64,000 nt of DNA, taken from the NCBI RefSeq assembly GCF_017656495.1, contig NZ_JACDNS010000006.1:1-64000 (forward strand), read 5' to 3'. This document shows positions 53,519 through 63,618 of the stretch, piece after piece. Numbering within the stretch: position 1 is the first letter of the stretch; the number at the start of each line of letters is the position of its first letter. This stretch comes from Thermococcus sp. (GTDB taxonomy: Archaea; Methanobacteriota_B; Thermococci; Thermococcales; Thermococcaceae). The notes beneath the pieces were generated by a model, which did not search any database, was not told where the DNA came from, and saw only the letters and a program-made list of their open reading frames with translations. The position numbers and the translations under genes are program-made.

Positions 53519-54106
53519 GTGGTTATTAAAGATTTTAGAAAGCAGGAGCTTGAAGATTTGGCGGTTTCGTATATAGTGCTGCTAATTCTGTTTTCAAACT
53601 TTGAGCTGAAGAACATGCCCTATGTTGCTTTAGCTGTTTTTACGGCTTTTGTCTTTCATGAGCTAGCCCACAGACAAGTTGCAAAGAAATATGGCTACAT
53701 AGCGTTCTACAAGCGATGGGACCCTGGAATTTTAATAGCCCTCTTGCTTGGAATAGTGGGGAAGGTAATATTCGGTCATGCAATATTTTTTGCCGCATTA
53801 GGGGCTGTTTACATCTATGCCCCTTATCAGTATTGGGAAGATAAAGAAGCTGAGGGTTGGATAAGCTTATCTGGGCCTTTGACAAATATAATAGTTGGAA
53901 TAGTTGCCCTAATTTTGCTGAAGACGTTATCGCTTCCACTTCATGTGATGATCTCCCTATTCTACACTGCCATAGTGAACTTCTGGATAGCGTTCTTCAA
54001 CCTTTTGCCGTTTCCACCTCTCGATGGCTACAAAGTTCTCAAGTGGAATGCTGGCTATTGGGCTGTTGCAATAGGGATAGCATATGTTTTGAAATCTTTA
54101 GTTTAA
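53519..54106 (+). CDS. Site-2-protease-like M50 membrane metalloprotease
   Basis: About 195 residues. HELAH (His47-His51) in a membrane helix is the HExxH zinc motif, and NLLPFPPLDGYKVL is the second M50 motif with the metal-ligand Asp. About 5-6 helices, no PDZ or CBS domain; a compact archaeal S2P. GTG 53519 (MVIKDFRKQE) is chosen because SD GGGGGAGGT lies just upstream; the TTG at 53498 precedes the SD. Intramembrane proteolysis of an unknown target. Confidence 0.9.
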   Translation: MVIKDFRKQELEDLAVSYIVLLILFSNFELKNMPYVALAVFTAFVFHELAHRQVAKKYGYIAFYKRWDPGILIALLLGIVGKVIFGHAIFFAALGAVYIYAPYQYWEDKEAEGWISLSGPLTNIIVGIVALILLKTLSLPLHVMISLFYTAIVNFWIAFFNLLPFPPLDGYKVLKWNAGYWAVAIGIAYVLKSLV

Positions 54107-54130
54107 ATTTTTTCAACACTTTCGGTGATA
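54102..54130 (+). promoter_or_regulatory. pgiA promoter with Thermococcales glycolytic motif
   Basis: TATA-like TTTAAATTTT (54103-54112) is followed by CAACAC-TTTCG-GTGATA (54114-54130), matching TATCAC-N5-GTGATA at 4/6 and 6/6 with exact spacing. The motif downstream of TATA is the arrangement through which Tgr/TrmBL1 represses glycolytic genes without sugar. Confidence 0.7.
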
Positions 54131-54185
54131 TACAAGGAAAAAGTTAAAATACTTGCTGCATTAGGCTATATTAGAGGTGATGCTG

Positions 54186-54755
54186 ATGTACAAAGAGCCA
54201 TTCGGTGTTAAGCTCGATTTCGAAACTGGAATAATTGAAAATGCCAAAAAGTTAGTGAGAAAGCTGAGCGACATGAAGGGATATTTCCTTGATGAGGATG
54301 CATGGAAACAGCTTGTAGAAAAAGGCGATCCAATTGTTTATGAAGTCTATGCAATTGAGCAGGAGGAGAAAGATGGAGATTTAAACTTTGCAACAACGGT
54401 TCTATATCCCGGGAAGGTTGGAGATGAATTCTTCTTCACAAAGGGTCACTATCATGCAAAAGCTGATAGAGCAGAAATATACTTTGCTTTGAAAGGAAAA
54501 GGTGGGATGCTTTTGCAGACACCGGAGGGAGATGCAAAGTTTATTGAAATGGGGCCCGGGACAATAGTTTATGTTCCACCATACTGGGCGCACAGAACGA
54601 TAAATACGGGAAATGAACCCTTTATCTTCTTGGCTGTCTATCCAGCTGATGCTGGTCATGACTATGGAACGATAAAGGAGAAGGGTTTTTCAAAGATAGT
54701 CGTTGAAGAAGATGGAAAAGTAGTTGTTAAAGACAATCCAAAGTGGAAGGAGTGA
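54186..54755 (+). CDS. pgiA: Cupin-type phosphoglucose isomerase
   Basis: 189 residues. Glucose-6-phosphate to fructose-6-phosphate isomerase of the archaeal cupin type, unrelated to the common PGI. Metal ligands: His88 and His90 in KGHYHAK, Glu97, and His136 in PPYWAHRTI. It starts MYKEPFGVKLDFETG, as in Pyrococcus. ATG 54186 has SD GAGGTGAT; GTG 54177 is within the SD. Step of the modified Embden-Meyerhof pathway, feeding both glycolysis and the mannose branch downstream. Confidence 0.98.
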   Translation: MYKEPFGVKLDFETGIIENAKKLVRKLSDMKGYFLDEDAWKQLVEKGDPIVYEVYAIEQEEKDGDLNFATTVLYPGKVGDEFFFTKGHYHAKADRAEIYFALKGKGGMLLQTPEGDAKFIEMGPGTIVYVPPYWAHRTINTGNEPFIFLAVYPADAGHDYGTIKEKGFSKIVVEEDGKVVVKDNPKWKE

Positions 54756-54769
54756 ATTTTAGCTGTTCT

Positions 54770-56245
<1,476 letters not shown>

Positions 56246-56261
56246 TATCTTTCCTTCTTTG

Positions 56262-56286
56262 GTAAATTTTATATACGCAAATTTAC
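56262..56286 (+). promoter_or_regulatory. mpgS promoter with inverted repeat around TATA
   Basis: GTAAATTT-TATATACGC-AAATTTAC is a perfect 8-base inverted repeat with a 9-base spacer that contains the TATA-like TTTATATAC. A dimeric regulator bound here would block TBP. The leader to ATG 56378 is long (about 80 bases), with SD TGGAGGTGAT. Confidence 0.55.
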
Positions 56287-56377
56287 TAATAATTCATGAA
56301 GTTCCATTTGAAGCTTTAGTGCTCTTTAGTGGTTTTCAAAGGCCTAAATTTCGTTCTAATCATCTGGAGGTGATAAT

Positions 56378-57562
56378 ATGCTTTTAGAAGCTCCCGTTTA
56401 CAAGGAAATATTTGGAGCTGTTAAGATTTACGAGTTACAAAAGCTACTCAAAATGGACACTGAGACAGAAGAAGTTCCAATGTTTACGGTTATGAACATT
56501 CCAAGGGAGGACATTTACCGTACATTGGGAGAAATGGCAGTTGTTGTCCCAATGAAAAATGAAAAACTCCACTTAGTTGACGGTGTTTTAAAGGCAATAC
56601 CACATAAATGTCCTATAATTATAATCTCAAACAGCAAGAGAGAAGGCCCTAACAGGTATAGGCAAGAGGTAGACTTAGTTAGACACTTCTACAATCTAAC
56701 CCATTCAAGAATTATCATGGTTCATCAAAAGGACAGTGGAATAGCTAAGGCATTTGAAAAAGTTGGCTATACTGCAATACTCGATGAGAATGGGAATGTT
56801 AGGAGTGGCAAGGGTGAGGGAATGGTCATTGGAATTTTGCTTGCAAAAGCTATTGGTGCAAAATATGTAGGATTTGTTGATGCTGATAATTACATTCCTG
56901 GAGCTGTTAATGAATATGTAAAAGACTATGCTGCTGGATTTCTCATGAGCGAGAGTGAATACACAATGGTTCGCCTTCACTGGAGGCATAAGCCCAAAGT
57001 TACAAAGGGTAGCTTGTATTTCAAAAAATGGGGAAGGGTAAGCGAAATCACAAACCGCTATCTTAATCAACTCATAAGCGAACAAACTGCGTTTGAAACT
57101 ACGATAATGGTCACTGGCAATGCTGGGGAACATGCAATAACGATGAAACTGGCTGAGATAATGCCATTCTCAACTGGCTACTCAATAGAGCCGTATGAGA
57201 TAGTCTACCTCCTCGAAAGATTTGGAAGATGGGAGAACGTTGAAGAGTATCAAGATGTCTTTGAGCAGGGGATTGAGATATTTCAAATTGAAACTCTTAA
57301 TCCGCACTTCCATGAGGATAAGGGGCAGAGACATGTGAAAGAAATGATTTTGATGTCTCTGGCAACTATTTATCACTCGACTTTAGCTTCAGAGAGCCTC
57401 AAGAGAAAGATACTTGAAGATTTAAGAATGCACGGCATAATAAGTGAAAATGAAGAGCCACCAAAACCAATTGTAATGCCTCCGATTAAAGATGTTAATG
57501 TTAAGAAATGGATGAGAATCGTTGAGAATAACTCTGAATCATTACTCAAACTCGGTTTGTAG
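56378..57562 (+). CDS. mpgS: Mannosyl-3-phosphoglycerate synthase
   Basis: 394 residues, GT55 family, GDP-mannose + 3-phosphoglycerate to mannosyl-3-phosphoglycerate. [19 protein letters not shown] opens the GT-A fold; DXD is Asp168-Ala-Asp170 in [25 protein letters not shown] and the C-terminal helices match the family length. First gene of the mannosylglycerate operon described in Pyrococcus horikoshii. The product is a compatible solute for heat and salt stress. Confidence 0.97.
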   Translation: MLLEAPVYKEIFGAVKIYELQKLLKMDTETEEVPMFTVMNIPREDIYRTLGEMAVVVPMKNEKLHLVDGVLKAIPHKCPIIIISNSKREGPNRYRQEVDLVRHFYNLTHSRIIMVHQKDSGIAKAFEKVGYTAILDENGNVRSGKGEGMVIGILLAKAIGAKYVGFVDADNYIPGAVNEYVKDYAAGFLMSESEYTMVRLHWRHKPKVTKGSLYFKKWGRVSEITNRYLNQLISEQTAFETTIMVTGNAGEHAITMKLAEIMPFSTGYSIEPYEIVYLLERFGRWENVEEYQDVFEQGIEIFQIETLNPHFHEDKGQRHVKEMILMSLATIYHSTLASESLKRKILEDLRMHGIISENEEPPKPIVMPPIKDVNVKKWMRIVENNSESLLKLGL

Positions 57563-57570
57563 GTGGTTTA

Positions 57571-58308
57571 ATGAAAGTGATATTCCTCGATCTCGATAAA
57601 ACTTTAATTGGAGAAGACTATTCACCAGAGCCAGCAAAACCAATAATTGATGAATTAAAAAGAAAGGGGTTCAGGATAGTATTTAATTCGTCAAAAACTA
57701 GAGCTGAGCAAGAATATTATAGGAGAGCCTTAAATGTTGAAGACCCGTTCATAGTGGAAACTGGAAGTGCGATATATATTCCAAAGAAATATTTCCCATT
57801 TAGTTTCAATTTTACAAAAGATGTAGGGGATTACTTTGTTATAGAGCTTGGTGAAAGATATGAAGTTATCAAAAAAATCCTTGATGAACTTAGTAAAAAG
57901 TTTGGCCTGAAATATTATGGGAACTCAAGCATTGAAGAGGTCATGGAGTTTACAGGGCTTCCAAGACAGTTAGCGGAGCTTGCAATGATGAGAGAATATT
58001 CGGAAACAATCTTTCGCTGGAAGGATGAATGGTTCATCGAAGCAGTGAAATCAAAGGGACTTAAAATTTCAAAAGGAAGCAGATTTTATAATGTTCATGG
58101 AAACACGAACAAAGGAAAAGCTGCACATATCTTGCTCCTCCTATATTCTAAGTTCTTTGGGGATATTGAGACATATGCCGTTGGGGATGGGTTGAATGAC
58201 TTTCCTCTATTTGAAGTTGTTGGAAAAGCGTTCATAGTAGGAAATCTAAAGCATCCAAATGCTGTGAATATAAATTCAATAGAAGAACTGCTGGAGGTGA
58301 TAGAATGA
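57571..58308 (+). CDS. mpgP: Mannosyl-3-phosphoglycerate phosphatase
   Basis: 245 residues, HAD superfamily (MPGP type, IIB cap). Motif I FLDLDKTL (Asp7, Asp9), motif [11 protein letters not shown], motif III with the Lys in [10 protein letters not shown], motif [13 protein letters not shown]. Removes phosphate to give mannosylglycerate. It starts 8 bases after mpgS (SD GGTGG) and overlaps manC by 4 bases. Confidence 0.96.
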   Translation: MKVIFLDLDKTLIGEDYSPEPAKPIIDELKRKGFRIVFNSSKTRAEQEYYRRALNVEDPFIVETGSAIYIPKKYFPFSFNFTKDVGDYFVIELGERYEVIKKILDELSKKFGLKYYGNSSIEEVMEFTGLPRQLAELAMMREYSETIFRWKDEWFIEAVKSKGLKISKGSRFYNVHGNTNKGKAAHILLLLYSKFFGDIETYAVGDGLNDFPLFEVVGKAFIVGNLKHPNAVNINSIEELLEVIE

Positions 58309-59687
58309 AGACGCTGATATTAGCTGGAGGAAAAGGAACTCGTCTCTGGCCTTTAAGCAGAGAGTTGATGCCAAAGCAATTCATAAGGATATTCGATGAC
58401 ACTTCACTGTTCCAGAAGACTGTAGAAAGAGCTCTGCTCTTCTCAAAACCAAAGGAAATTTTTGTAGTAACTAATAAAGAGTATCGCTTCAGAATTTTTG
58501 ATGAGCTTAGGGATATGGGCATTGAAATCCCAAAAGAAAACGTCCTTCTTGAGCCAATAGGGAAGAACACCCTTCCAGCAATTTACTGGGGGTTGAAAAC
58601 AATCCATGAAAACTTTGGAAAATCAAAAGTCGCTGTTTTGCCATCAGACCATTTGATTGATGTAAATGAAAAGTACATCAAAGCTTTTAGAACAGCAGAG
58701 AAACTCGCTGAGAACTACTTTGTAACATTTGGAATAAAACCGACGAAACCACATACTGGTTACGGTTACATAAAGCCTGGAGAAAAATTGGAGGGCGGCT
58801 ACAAAGTTGCTGAATTTAAAGAAAAGCCAGACCTAGAGACAGCTAAGCGCTATGTAGAGGAGGGTTACTATTGGAACAGCGGAATGTTCATGTTCGACAC
58901 AGAGCTTTTCATTGAAGAGGTCAAAAGATTGGCTCCAGAAATCTACAATGCATTTGAAGAGGCCAAAAGCATCGAGGAAGCTTATGAATTAGTTCCAGAT
59001 ATCTCAGTTGATTACGGGATCATGGAGAAGACTGACAAAGCCGCAGTTGTGCCATTGAATGTTTACTGGAACGATTTAGGAAGCTTTGATGCAATCTACG
59101 ATGCATTCGAGAAAGATGAAGACGGGAATGCAGTTAAAATTAGAGGATTAAAGGCAGATTACATAGGAATAGACTCAAAGAACAACCTCATCATGACCGA
59201 GCGCTTAACGGCAACAGTTGGAGTGAATGGCTTAATCATAATTGACACTGGAGATGCACTGCTTGTTGCTCACAGAGGGGAAAGCCAGAAGGTTAGGGAG
59301 GTTTACAAGAGGCTTAAGGAAAAAGGCGATGAGAGGGTTATCGTTCACAGAACTGCTTACAGACCTTGGGGAAGTTATACCGTTCTCGAAGAAGGAGACC
59401 GCTATAAAATCAAGCGCTTGACAGTTCTGCCTGGCAAAAAATTGAGCCTCCAGATGCATTACCACCGCTCAGAGCACTGGGTCGTTGTTAGGGGAACGGC
59501 AAAGGTCATAGTTGGGGATAAGGAAATCCTCCTGAGACCTGGGGAGAGTACATTCATTCCTGCTGGGGTTAAACATAGATTAGAGAACCCTGGAAAAGTA
59601 GTTTTGGAAGTCATTGAGACTCAGATAGGCGAGTATCTTGGGGAAGATGACATAGTAAGGTTCCAAGATGACTTTGGAAGGGATTGA
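58305..59687 (+). CDS. manC: Mannose-1-phosphate guanylyltransferase / mannose-6-phosphate isomerase
   Basis: 460 residues, bifunctional type II. Nucleotidyltransferase domain about 1-330 with [20 protein letters not shown] and [15 protein letters not shown]-terminal cupin isomerase domain about 345-460 with [34 protein letters not shown] and [14 protein letters not shown] (metal-binding His and Glu). Gives GDP-mannose for MpgS and for glycan synthesis. Starts with ATGA overlap at the mpgP stop. Confidence 0.97.
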   Translation: MKTLILAGGKGTRLWPLSRELMPKQFIRIFDDTSLFQKTVERALLFSKPKEIFVVTNKEYRFRIFDELRDMGIEIPKENVLLEPIGKNTLPAIYWGLKTIHENFGKSKVAVLPSDHLIDVNEKYIKAFRTAEKLAENYFVTFGIKPTKPHTGYGYIKPGEKLEGGYKVAEFKEKPDLETAKRYVEEGYYWNSGMFMFDTELFIEEVKRLAPEIYNAFEEAKSIEEAYELVPDISVDYGIMEKTDKAAVVPLNVYWNDLGSFDAIYDAFEKDEDGNAVKIRGLKADYIGIDSKNNLIMTERLTATVGVNGLIIIDTGDALLVAHRGESQKVREVYKRLKEKGDERVIVHRTAYRPWGSYTVLEEGDRYKIKRLTVLPGKKLSLQMHYHRSEHWVVVRGTAKVIVGDKEILLRPGESTFIPAGVKHRLENPGKVVLEVIETQIGEYLGEDDIVRFQDDFGRD

Positions 59688-59756
59688 GATGGGGCTTGTT
59701 CCTTCTAGTCTTTTTATAAACATTAAAATCCAAGAAATTGCGAAAAGGTGATGGAA

Positions 59757-61130
59757 ATGGGAAAGCTGTTCGGAACATTTGGAGTCAGAGGAATCGCAAA
59801 TGAAAAGATAACCCCAGAATTTGCTCTCAAAATAGGAATGGCATTTGGAACTCTGCTAAAACGGGAACAGCCAGACAAAGAGCTTTGGGTTGTTGTGGGA
59901 AAAGACACAAGAGTGAGCGGTGAAATGTTGAAAAACGCTCTAATCTCTGGGCTTTTGAGTGTTGGAATAAATGTTATTGATGTAGATATTGCTCCAACTC
60001 CTGCAATTCAGTTCGCATGCAGATACTTTAGAGTCGATGGCGGGGCTGTGATTACTGCATCCCACAATCCTCCAGAATACAATGGGATTAAGCTTTTAGA
60101 GCCAAATGGATTGGGTTTAAAGAAGGAGAGAGAAGCAATTGTGGAGGAGCTATTCTTCAAGGAAGAGTTTGATAGAGCAAAGTGGTACGAAATTGGCCGC
60201 TTGGAGAAGAGAGACATAATAAGACCTTACATCGATGCAATAAAGTCTAAGGTTGACGTGGAGGCAATAAAGAAGAGAAAGCCCTTTGTAGTTGTGGATA
60301 CTTCAAATGGAGCAGGCTCGTTGGTGCTGCCCTACCTACTTAGGGAGCTTGGCTGTAAGGTTGTTAGCGTGAATGCTCATCCAGATGGCCACTTCCCAGC
60401 AAGAAATCCTGAGCCAAACGAAGAGAACCTTCAAGGATTCATGAAGATTGTCAAAGCATTGGGGGCAGATTTTGGTGTTGCTCAAGACGGAGATGCAGAC
60501 CGTTCAGTGTTTATTGATGAAAATGGGGACTTCATTCAGGGAGACAAAACATTTGCACTAGTTGTTAAGGCAATGCTTCAAGAGCACGGTGGAGGCTTGG
60601 TTGTTACAACAATAGCAACCTCACACATAATTGATGAGCTTGCAAAGCAGTATGGAGGAAAAGTTCTCAAGACGAAGGTTGGAGATTTGATAGTCTCGAG
60701 AGCTTTACTTGAGCACAACGGTTTGGTTGGCGGAGAGGAGAACGGCGGTGTTATCTTCCCAGATCATGTCTTGGGCAGAGATGGAGCAATGACTGTGGCA
60801 AAGATAGTCGAGATATTTGCAAAGAGCGGAAAGAAGTTCAGCGAACTTATTAACGAGCTTCCCAAGTTCTATCAAGTGAAGACAAAGAGGCACATTGAGG
60901 GAGATAGGCATGCAATAGTTGGAAAAGTTGCCAAAATTGCAGAGCAGAAAGGCTTTAGAATCGACACAACCGATGGAACAAAGATTCTCTTTGACGATGG
61001 CTGGGTGTTAGTTAGAGCAAGCGGAACAGAGCCAATAATAAGGATTTTCGCAGAAGCAAGGAGTGAAGAGAAGGCTAAAGAATACCTTGATTTGGGACTG
61101 AGTCTTTTGGATGAGGCTTTAGAGGGCTAA
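59757..61130 (+). CDS. manB: Phosphomannomutase/phosphoglucomutase
   Basis: About 457 residues of the alpha-D-phosphohexomutase family. GTFGVRGIANEKITPEFA, the phosphoserine loop TASHNPPEYNG (Ser102), the Mg loop DGDADRS, the sugar loop GGEENGGV and the phosphate loop RASGTEPIIRI. Interconverts mannose-6-P and mannose-1-P. ATG 59757 after SD GGTGATGG. A TATA (TTTTTATAAAC, 59710-59720) lies in the 69-base gap, so it can be transcribed apart from the mpgS operon. Confidence 0.96.
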   Translation: MGKLFGTFGVRGIANEKITPEFALKIGMAFGTLLKREQPDKELWVVVGKDTRVSGEMLKNALISGLLSVGINVIDVDIAPTPAIQFACRYFRVDGGAVITASHNPPEYNGIKLLEPNGLGLKKEREAIVEELFFKEEFDRAKWYEIGRLEKRDIIRPYIDAIKSKVDVEAIKKRKPFVVVDTSNGAGSLVLPYLLRELGCKVVSVNAHPDGHFPARNPEPNEENLQGFMKIVKALGADFGVAQDGDADRSVFIDENGDFIQGDKTFALVVKAMLQEHGGGLVVTTIATSHIIDELAKQYGGKVLKTKVGDLIVSRALLEHNGLVGGEENGGVIFPDHVLGRDGAMTVAKIVEIFAKSGKKFSELINELPKFYQVKTKRHIEGDRHAIVGKVAKIAEQKGFRIDTTDGTKILFDDGWVLVRASGTEPIIRIFAEARSEEKAKEYLDLGLSLLDEALEG

Positions 61131-61214
61131 TTTTTCATTCTACATTTTATTCTACCAAAAACTTTTAGGGTGTATAATCGAATCTTTTTTCATATATTGT
61201 GGAGGGAGAATTCA

Positions 61215-61697
61215 ATGAATGTGACTACTGTGTTTATAAATGCTTTAGCTGGTGTATGTCTGGTTTTTGCTTTAATAAAGGATCCTGCAAAAACAAAACA
61301 AGCACTAAAGATGGCAGTGATCTCATTCTTTAGAATCTTTCCCACTGTTCTTGCCATAATAATCATTATAGGCCTACTTTCTGGTTTCGTACCAGAAAGT
61401 CAAATTTCCAAGATCGTCGGTGAAAATGCAGGGTTTAGAGGAGTGCTTACTGTTGCACTTTTGGGAGCAGTACTGCATATTCCTTCGTTGATATCTTTCC
61501 CGTTGGCAGCATCTCTCCTTGAAAAAGGAGCTTCGATTACCTCAGTTGCTGTCTTTATAACCACACTGACAATGATTGGAATGGTCACTTTGCCTCTTGA
61601 AATAAGGATATTGGGGAAAAAGCTGGCATTGCTTAGAAATGGATTGAGCTTTGTCATTGCAATTATCATTGGACTCATTATGGGGGCGATATTATGA
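61215..61697 (+). CDS. Permease half-protein, DUF318/UPF0718-like (first half)
   Basis: About 160 residues with 4-5 membrane segments. LLSGFVPESQISKIVGENAG and HIPSLISFPLAASLLEKGAS recall the repeats of the YraQ/DUF318 permease family, usually one protein of about 300 residues with two halves. ATG 61215 follows SD GGAGGGAG. It shares an ATGA-type overlap with the next gene, so the two halves are made together. Substrate unknown. Confidence 0.75.
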   Translation: MNVTTVFINALAGVCLVFALIKDPAKTKQALKMAVISFFRIFPTVLAIIIIIGLLSGFVPESQISKIVGENAGFRGVLTVALLGAVLHIPSLISFPLAASLLEKGASITSVAVFITTLTMIGMVTLPLEIRILGKKLALLRNGLSFVIAIIIGLIMGAIL

Positions 61698-62248
61698 AAA
61701 AGATGTCGAAAGAAAAACAGAAAAAGGGACTCGTAAAAGATATGCTCTTTTTAGGGATTACATTAGCGGTTGCAGTGGTTTTGCTATTAATGTTTCCCGA
61801 AAAGAAAGAACTTGTAGTTTCATCTTCAAAGGGGTTCTTTATGGAAATGATTCTGATACTGCCTGCCGTGATGATATTGATGGGACTTTTTGCGGTGTTT
61901 GTTCCAAATGATGTCATCGTGAAGTATTTGGGGAGAAGTTCTGGAATAAAAGGTATATTCCTTGCTATACTTATGGGAGCATTTCCTACAGGTCCTCTTT
62001 ATGTGGCTTTTCCCATAGCCGCGACTTTACTTAAAAAAGGCGCCCGTATCTCCAACATTATTGCCTTTCTTTCAGCATGGGCATGCATCAAGATTCCTCA
62101 AGAGCTAGTGGAGCTCCAATTTCTTGGACTGAAGTTCATGATAACGAGAGTTGTTTTAACTGTAGTTTTTGTAATTGTCATGGGGATAGCAATAGAACAA
62201 ATAGTTTTGTGGAGCGAAAAGACAAACAAACATGAACAAACTTCATGA
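61694..62248 (+). CDS. Permease half-protein, DUF318/UPF0718-like (second half)
   Basis: 184 residues, 4-5 membrane segments, homologous in pattern to the preceding protein: FVPNDVIVKYLGRSSGIKG corresponds to FVPESQISKIVGENAGFRG, and FPTGPLYVAFPIAATLLKKG to HIPSLISFPLAASLLEKG. Polar N- and C-termini rich in Lys. ATG overlaps the previous stop by 4 bases. Together the pair would form one pseudo-symmetric permease. Confidence 0.78.
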   Translation: MKKMSKEKQKKGLVKDMLFLGITLAVAVVLLLMFPEKKELVVSSSKGFFMEMILILPAVMILMGLFAVFVPNDVIVKYLGRSSGIKGIFLAILMGAFPTGPLYVAFPIAATLLKKGARISNIIAFLSAWACIKIPQELVELQFLGLKFMITRVVLTVVFVIVMGIAIEQIVLWSEKTNKHEQTS

Positions 62249-62285
62249 AGATGCTGCTACGTTCTCTTTGTAAAGAAAGTTTGTT
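62235..62285. repeat. Inverted repeat AACAAACTT / AAGTTTGTT
   Basis: A 9-base inverted repeat (62235-62243 and 62277-62285) spans the end of the second permease gene and the gap after it. It can fold into a long-loop hairpin just before the GC-rich terminator hairpin. Confidence 0.4.
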
Positions 62286-62288
62286 TGT

Positions 62289-62308
62289 GGGGGAGATTCT
62301 TCTCCCCC
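62289..62308. terminator. GC-rich hairpin between convergent genes
   Basis: GGGGGAGA-TTCT-TCTCCCCC is an 8-bp stem with a 4-base loop followed by TTTC. It lies between the permease stop (62248) and the convergent gene stop (62318) and could stop transcription from either side. Confidence 0.6.
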
Positions 62309-62317
62309 TTTCATACA

Positions 62318-62788
62318 TCAACCGAAGAAAGCACCCATCATATCCATCTGCTCTTCGCTGAAGCTTTTAACCTTGAACTCTGGCATTTCTGGGATTAATT
62401 TCTCATAATCAGTTGGACTTATCTTCTCGGCATTCCCATCCTTAACCCTAAAATAGAGCCCAATTCCTTCACTCCTATAGGCAACTAGGAATTCTTCACT
62501 CTCAATGTCGCTCATCTTAACAAATATTGCGTTTCCGCCTGTATAGGGCTTTTTACACTTGAATGGAAAGCTTGCCGAATTTAACATAGCATCTCCAAGA
62601 GCCATGTTCGCCTTTTTGCCGTTAATCTCTGTCCAAAACTTAGTCCCTTCAAAATCCCCTTCTACCACGAGGAGGAATTTCTCGCTGTCAAGCTCTATTA
62701 TGGGAGCACCTTTCTTTTCGAGAATCTCAAAGAGTTTTTCAATTGTTTCCGCATTCCTCAAACTTGCAACAAATCCTTCAACTTTCAT
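62318..62788 (-). CDS. Conserved small protein of unknown function, ECF-linked
   Basis: 156 residues, acidic, alpha/beta, no signal peptide or membrane segment: KVEGFVASLRNAETIEKLFE, FLLVVEGDFEGTKFWTEING, GGNAIFVKMSDIESEEFLVA. I do not recognise the family. Its SD GGGAGG lies within the last codons of cbiO, with 2 bases between the stop of cbiO and its ATG, so it is co-expressed with the ECF transporter and may serve the same substrate. Confidence 0.75.
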   Translation of the reverse strand: MKVEGFVASLRNAETIEKLFEILEKKGAPIIELDSEKFLLVVEGDFEGTKFWTEINGKKANMALGDAMLNSASFPFKCKKPYTGGNAIFVKMSDIESEEFLVAYRSEGIGLYFRVKDGNAEKISPTDYEKLIPEMPEFKVKSFSEEQMDMMGAFFG

Positions 62789-62790
62789 TT

Positions 62791-63618
62791 TTAATGCCTC
62801 CCGTTATTCACTCTGAGCTTTTGAGTTGAAAGACTTAAAAAGTTAGCTATCTTTTCTCTAGCATCTTCGAGGTTCTTTGGAACACCTAAGTTTAAGCTGA
62901 GAAACAGCTCAATGAGAGGAGGAATGTCTAGGTTGTGGGCTTTTAAGAGTTCAACACTTCCCAAAATTTCCTCTGGAGTGCCAACCTTAATTATCTCCCC
63001 TCTATCAATTAATGCAATTCTATCGCAGAGCGTTAAATACTCAGCTTCATGGGAGGCTAAGATTATTGTTTTTTCTCCTCTAAAATGCTCGATCAGTGTT
63101 CTAACTTGTTCTTTTCCTCTAAAGTCGAGGTTTGCAAAAGGCTCATCAAAGACCAGAATTTCCGGATCCATAGCCAAAACAGTGGCTATTGCAATTCTCT
63201 TTTTCTCTCCAAAGCTTAGATGCTTTATCTCTCTGTCAGCATACCTTTCCATTCCAACAGCTCTCAATGCTTCATAAACTTTCTCTTCGAGTTCCTTACC
63301 TCTCAATCCTAAGTTATAAGGCCCGAAGGCGACGTCTTCAAAAACTGTTGGTGAGAAAAGTTGGTCATTTGGGTCCTGAAAAACTATTCCTACTTTTCTC
63401 CTAACTTCCCGTGGATTTTTAACTGGATTTAATCCATCAACCAGAATTTCTCCCTTTTTGGGCTTTAGTATGCCATTCAAATGTAGAATGAGGGTTGATT
63501 TCCCAGCTCCATTTGGGCCTAATAATCCAAAAACTTCCCCTTTCTTGATTTCTAAATTTATGTCTCTGAGTATTTCCCTTTCACCATAGGAAAAATGTAG
63601 ATGCCTTATTTCTATCAT
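62791..63618 (-). CDS. cbiO: ECF transporter ATPase (CbiO/EcfA-like)
   Basis: 275 residues. Walker A GPNGAGKST (34-42), Q-loop VFQDPNDQLFSPTVFEDVAF (typical of ECF ATPases), signature LSFGEKKR, Walker B ILVFDEPFANLD, H-loop LASHEAEYL. Powers uptake of a vitamin or transition metal with EcfT and an S component. Overlaps the cbiQ stop by 4 bases. The S component is not in this window, so the substrate (Co, Ni, biotin or other) cannot be named. Confidence 0.94.
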   Translation of the reverse strand: MIEIRHLHFSYGEREILRDINLEIKKGEVFGLLGPNGAGKSTLILHLNGILKPKKGEILVDGLNPVKNPREVRRKVGIVFQDPNDQLFSPTVFEDVAFGPYNLGLRGKELEEKVYEALRAVGMERYADREIKHLSFGEKKRIAIATVLAMDPEILVFDEPFANLDFRGKEQVRTLIEHFRGEKTIILASHEAEYLTLCDRIALIDRGEIIKVGTPEEILGSVELLKAHNLDIPPLIELFLSLNLGVPKNLEDAREKIANFLSLSTQKLRVNNGRH

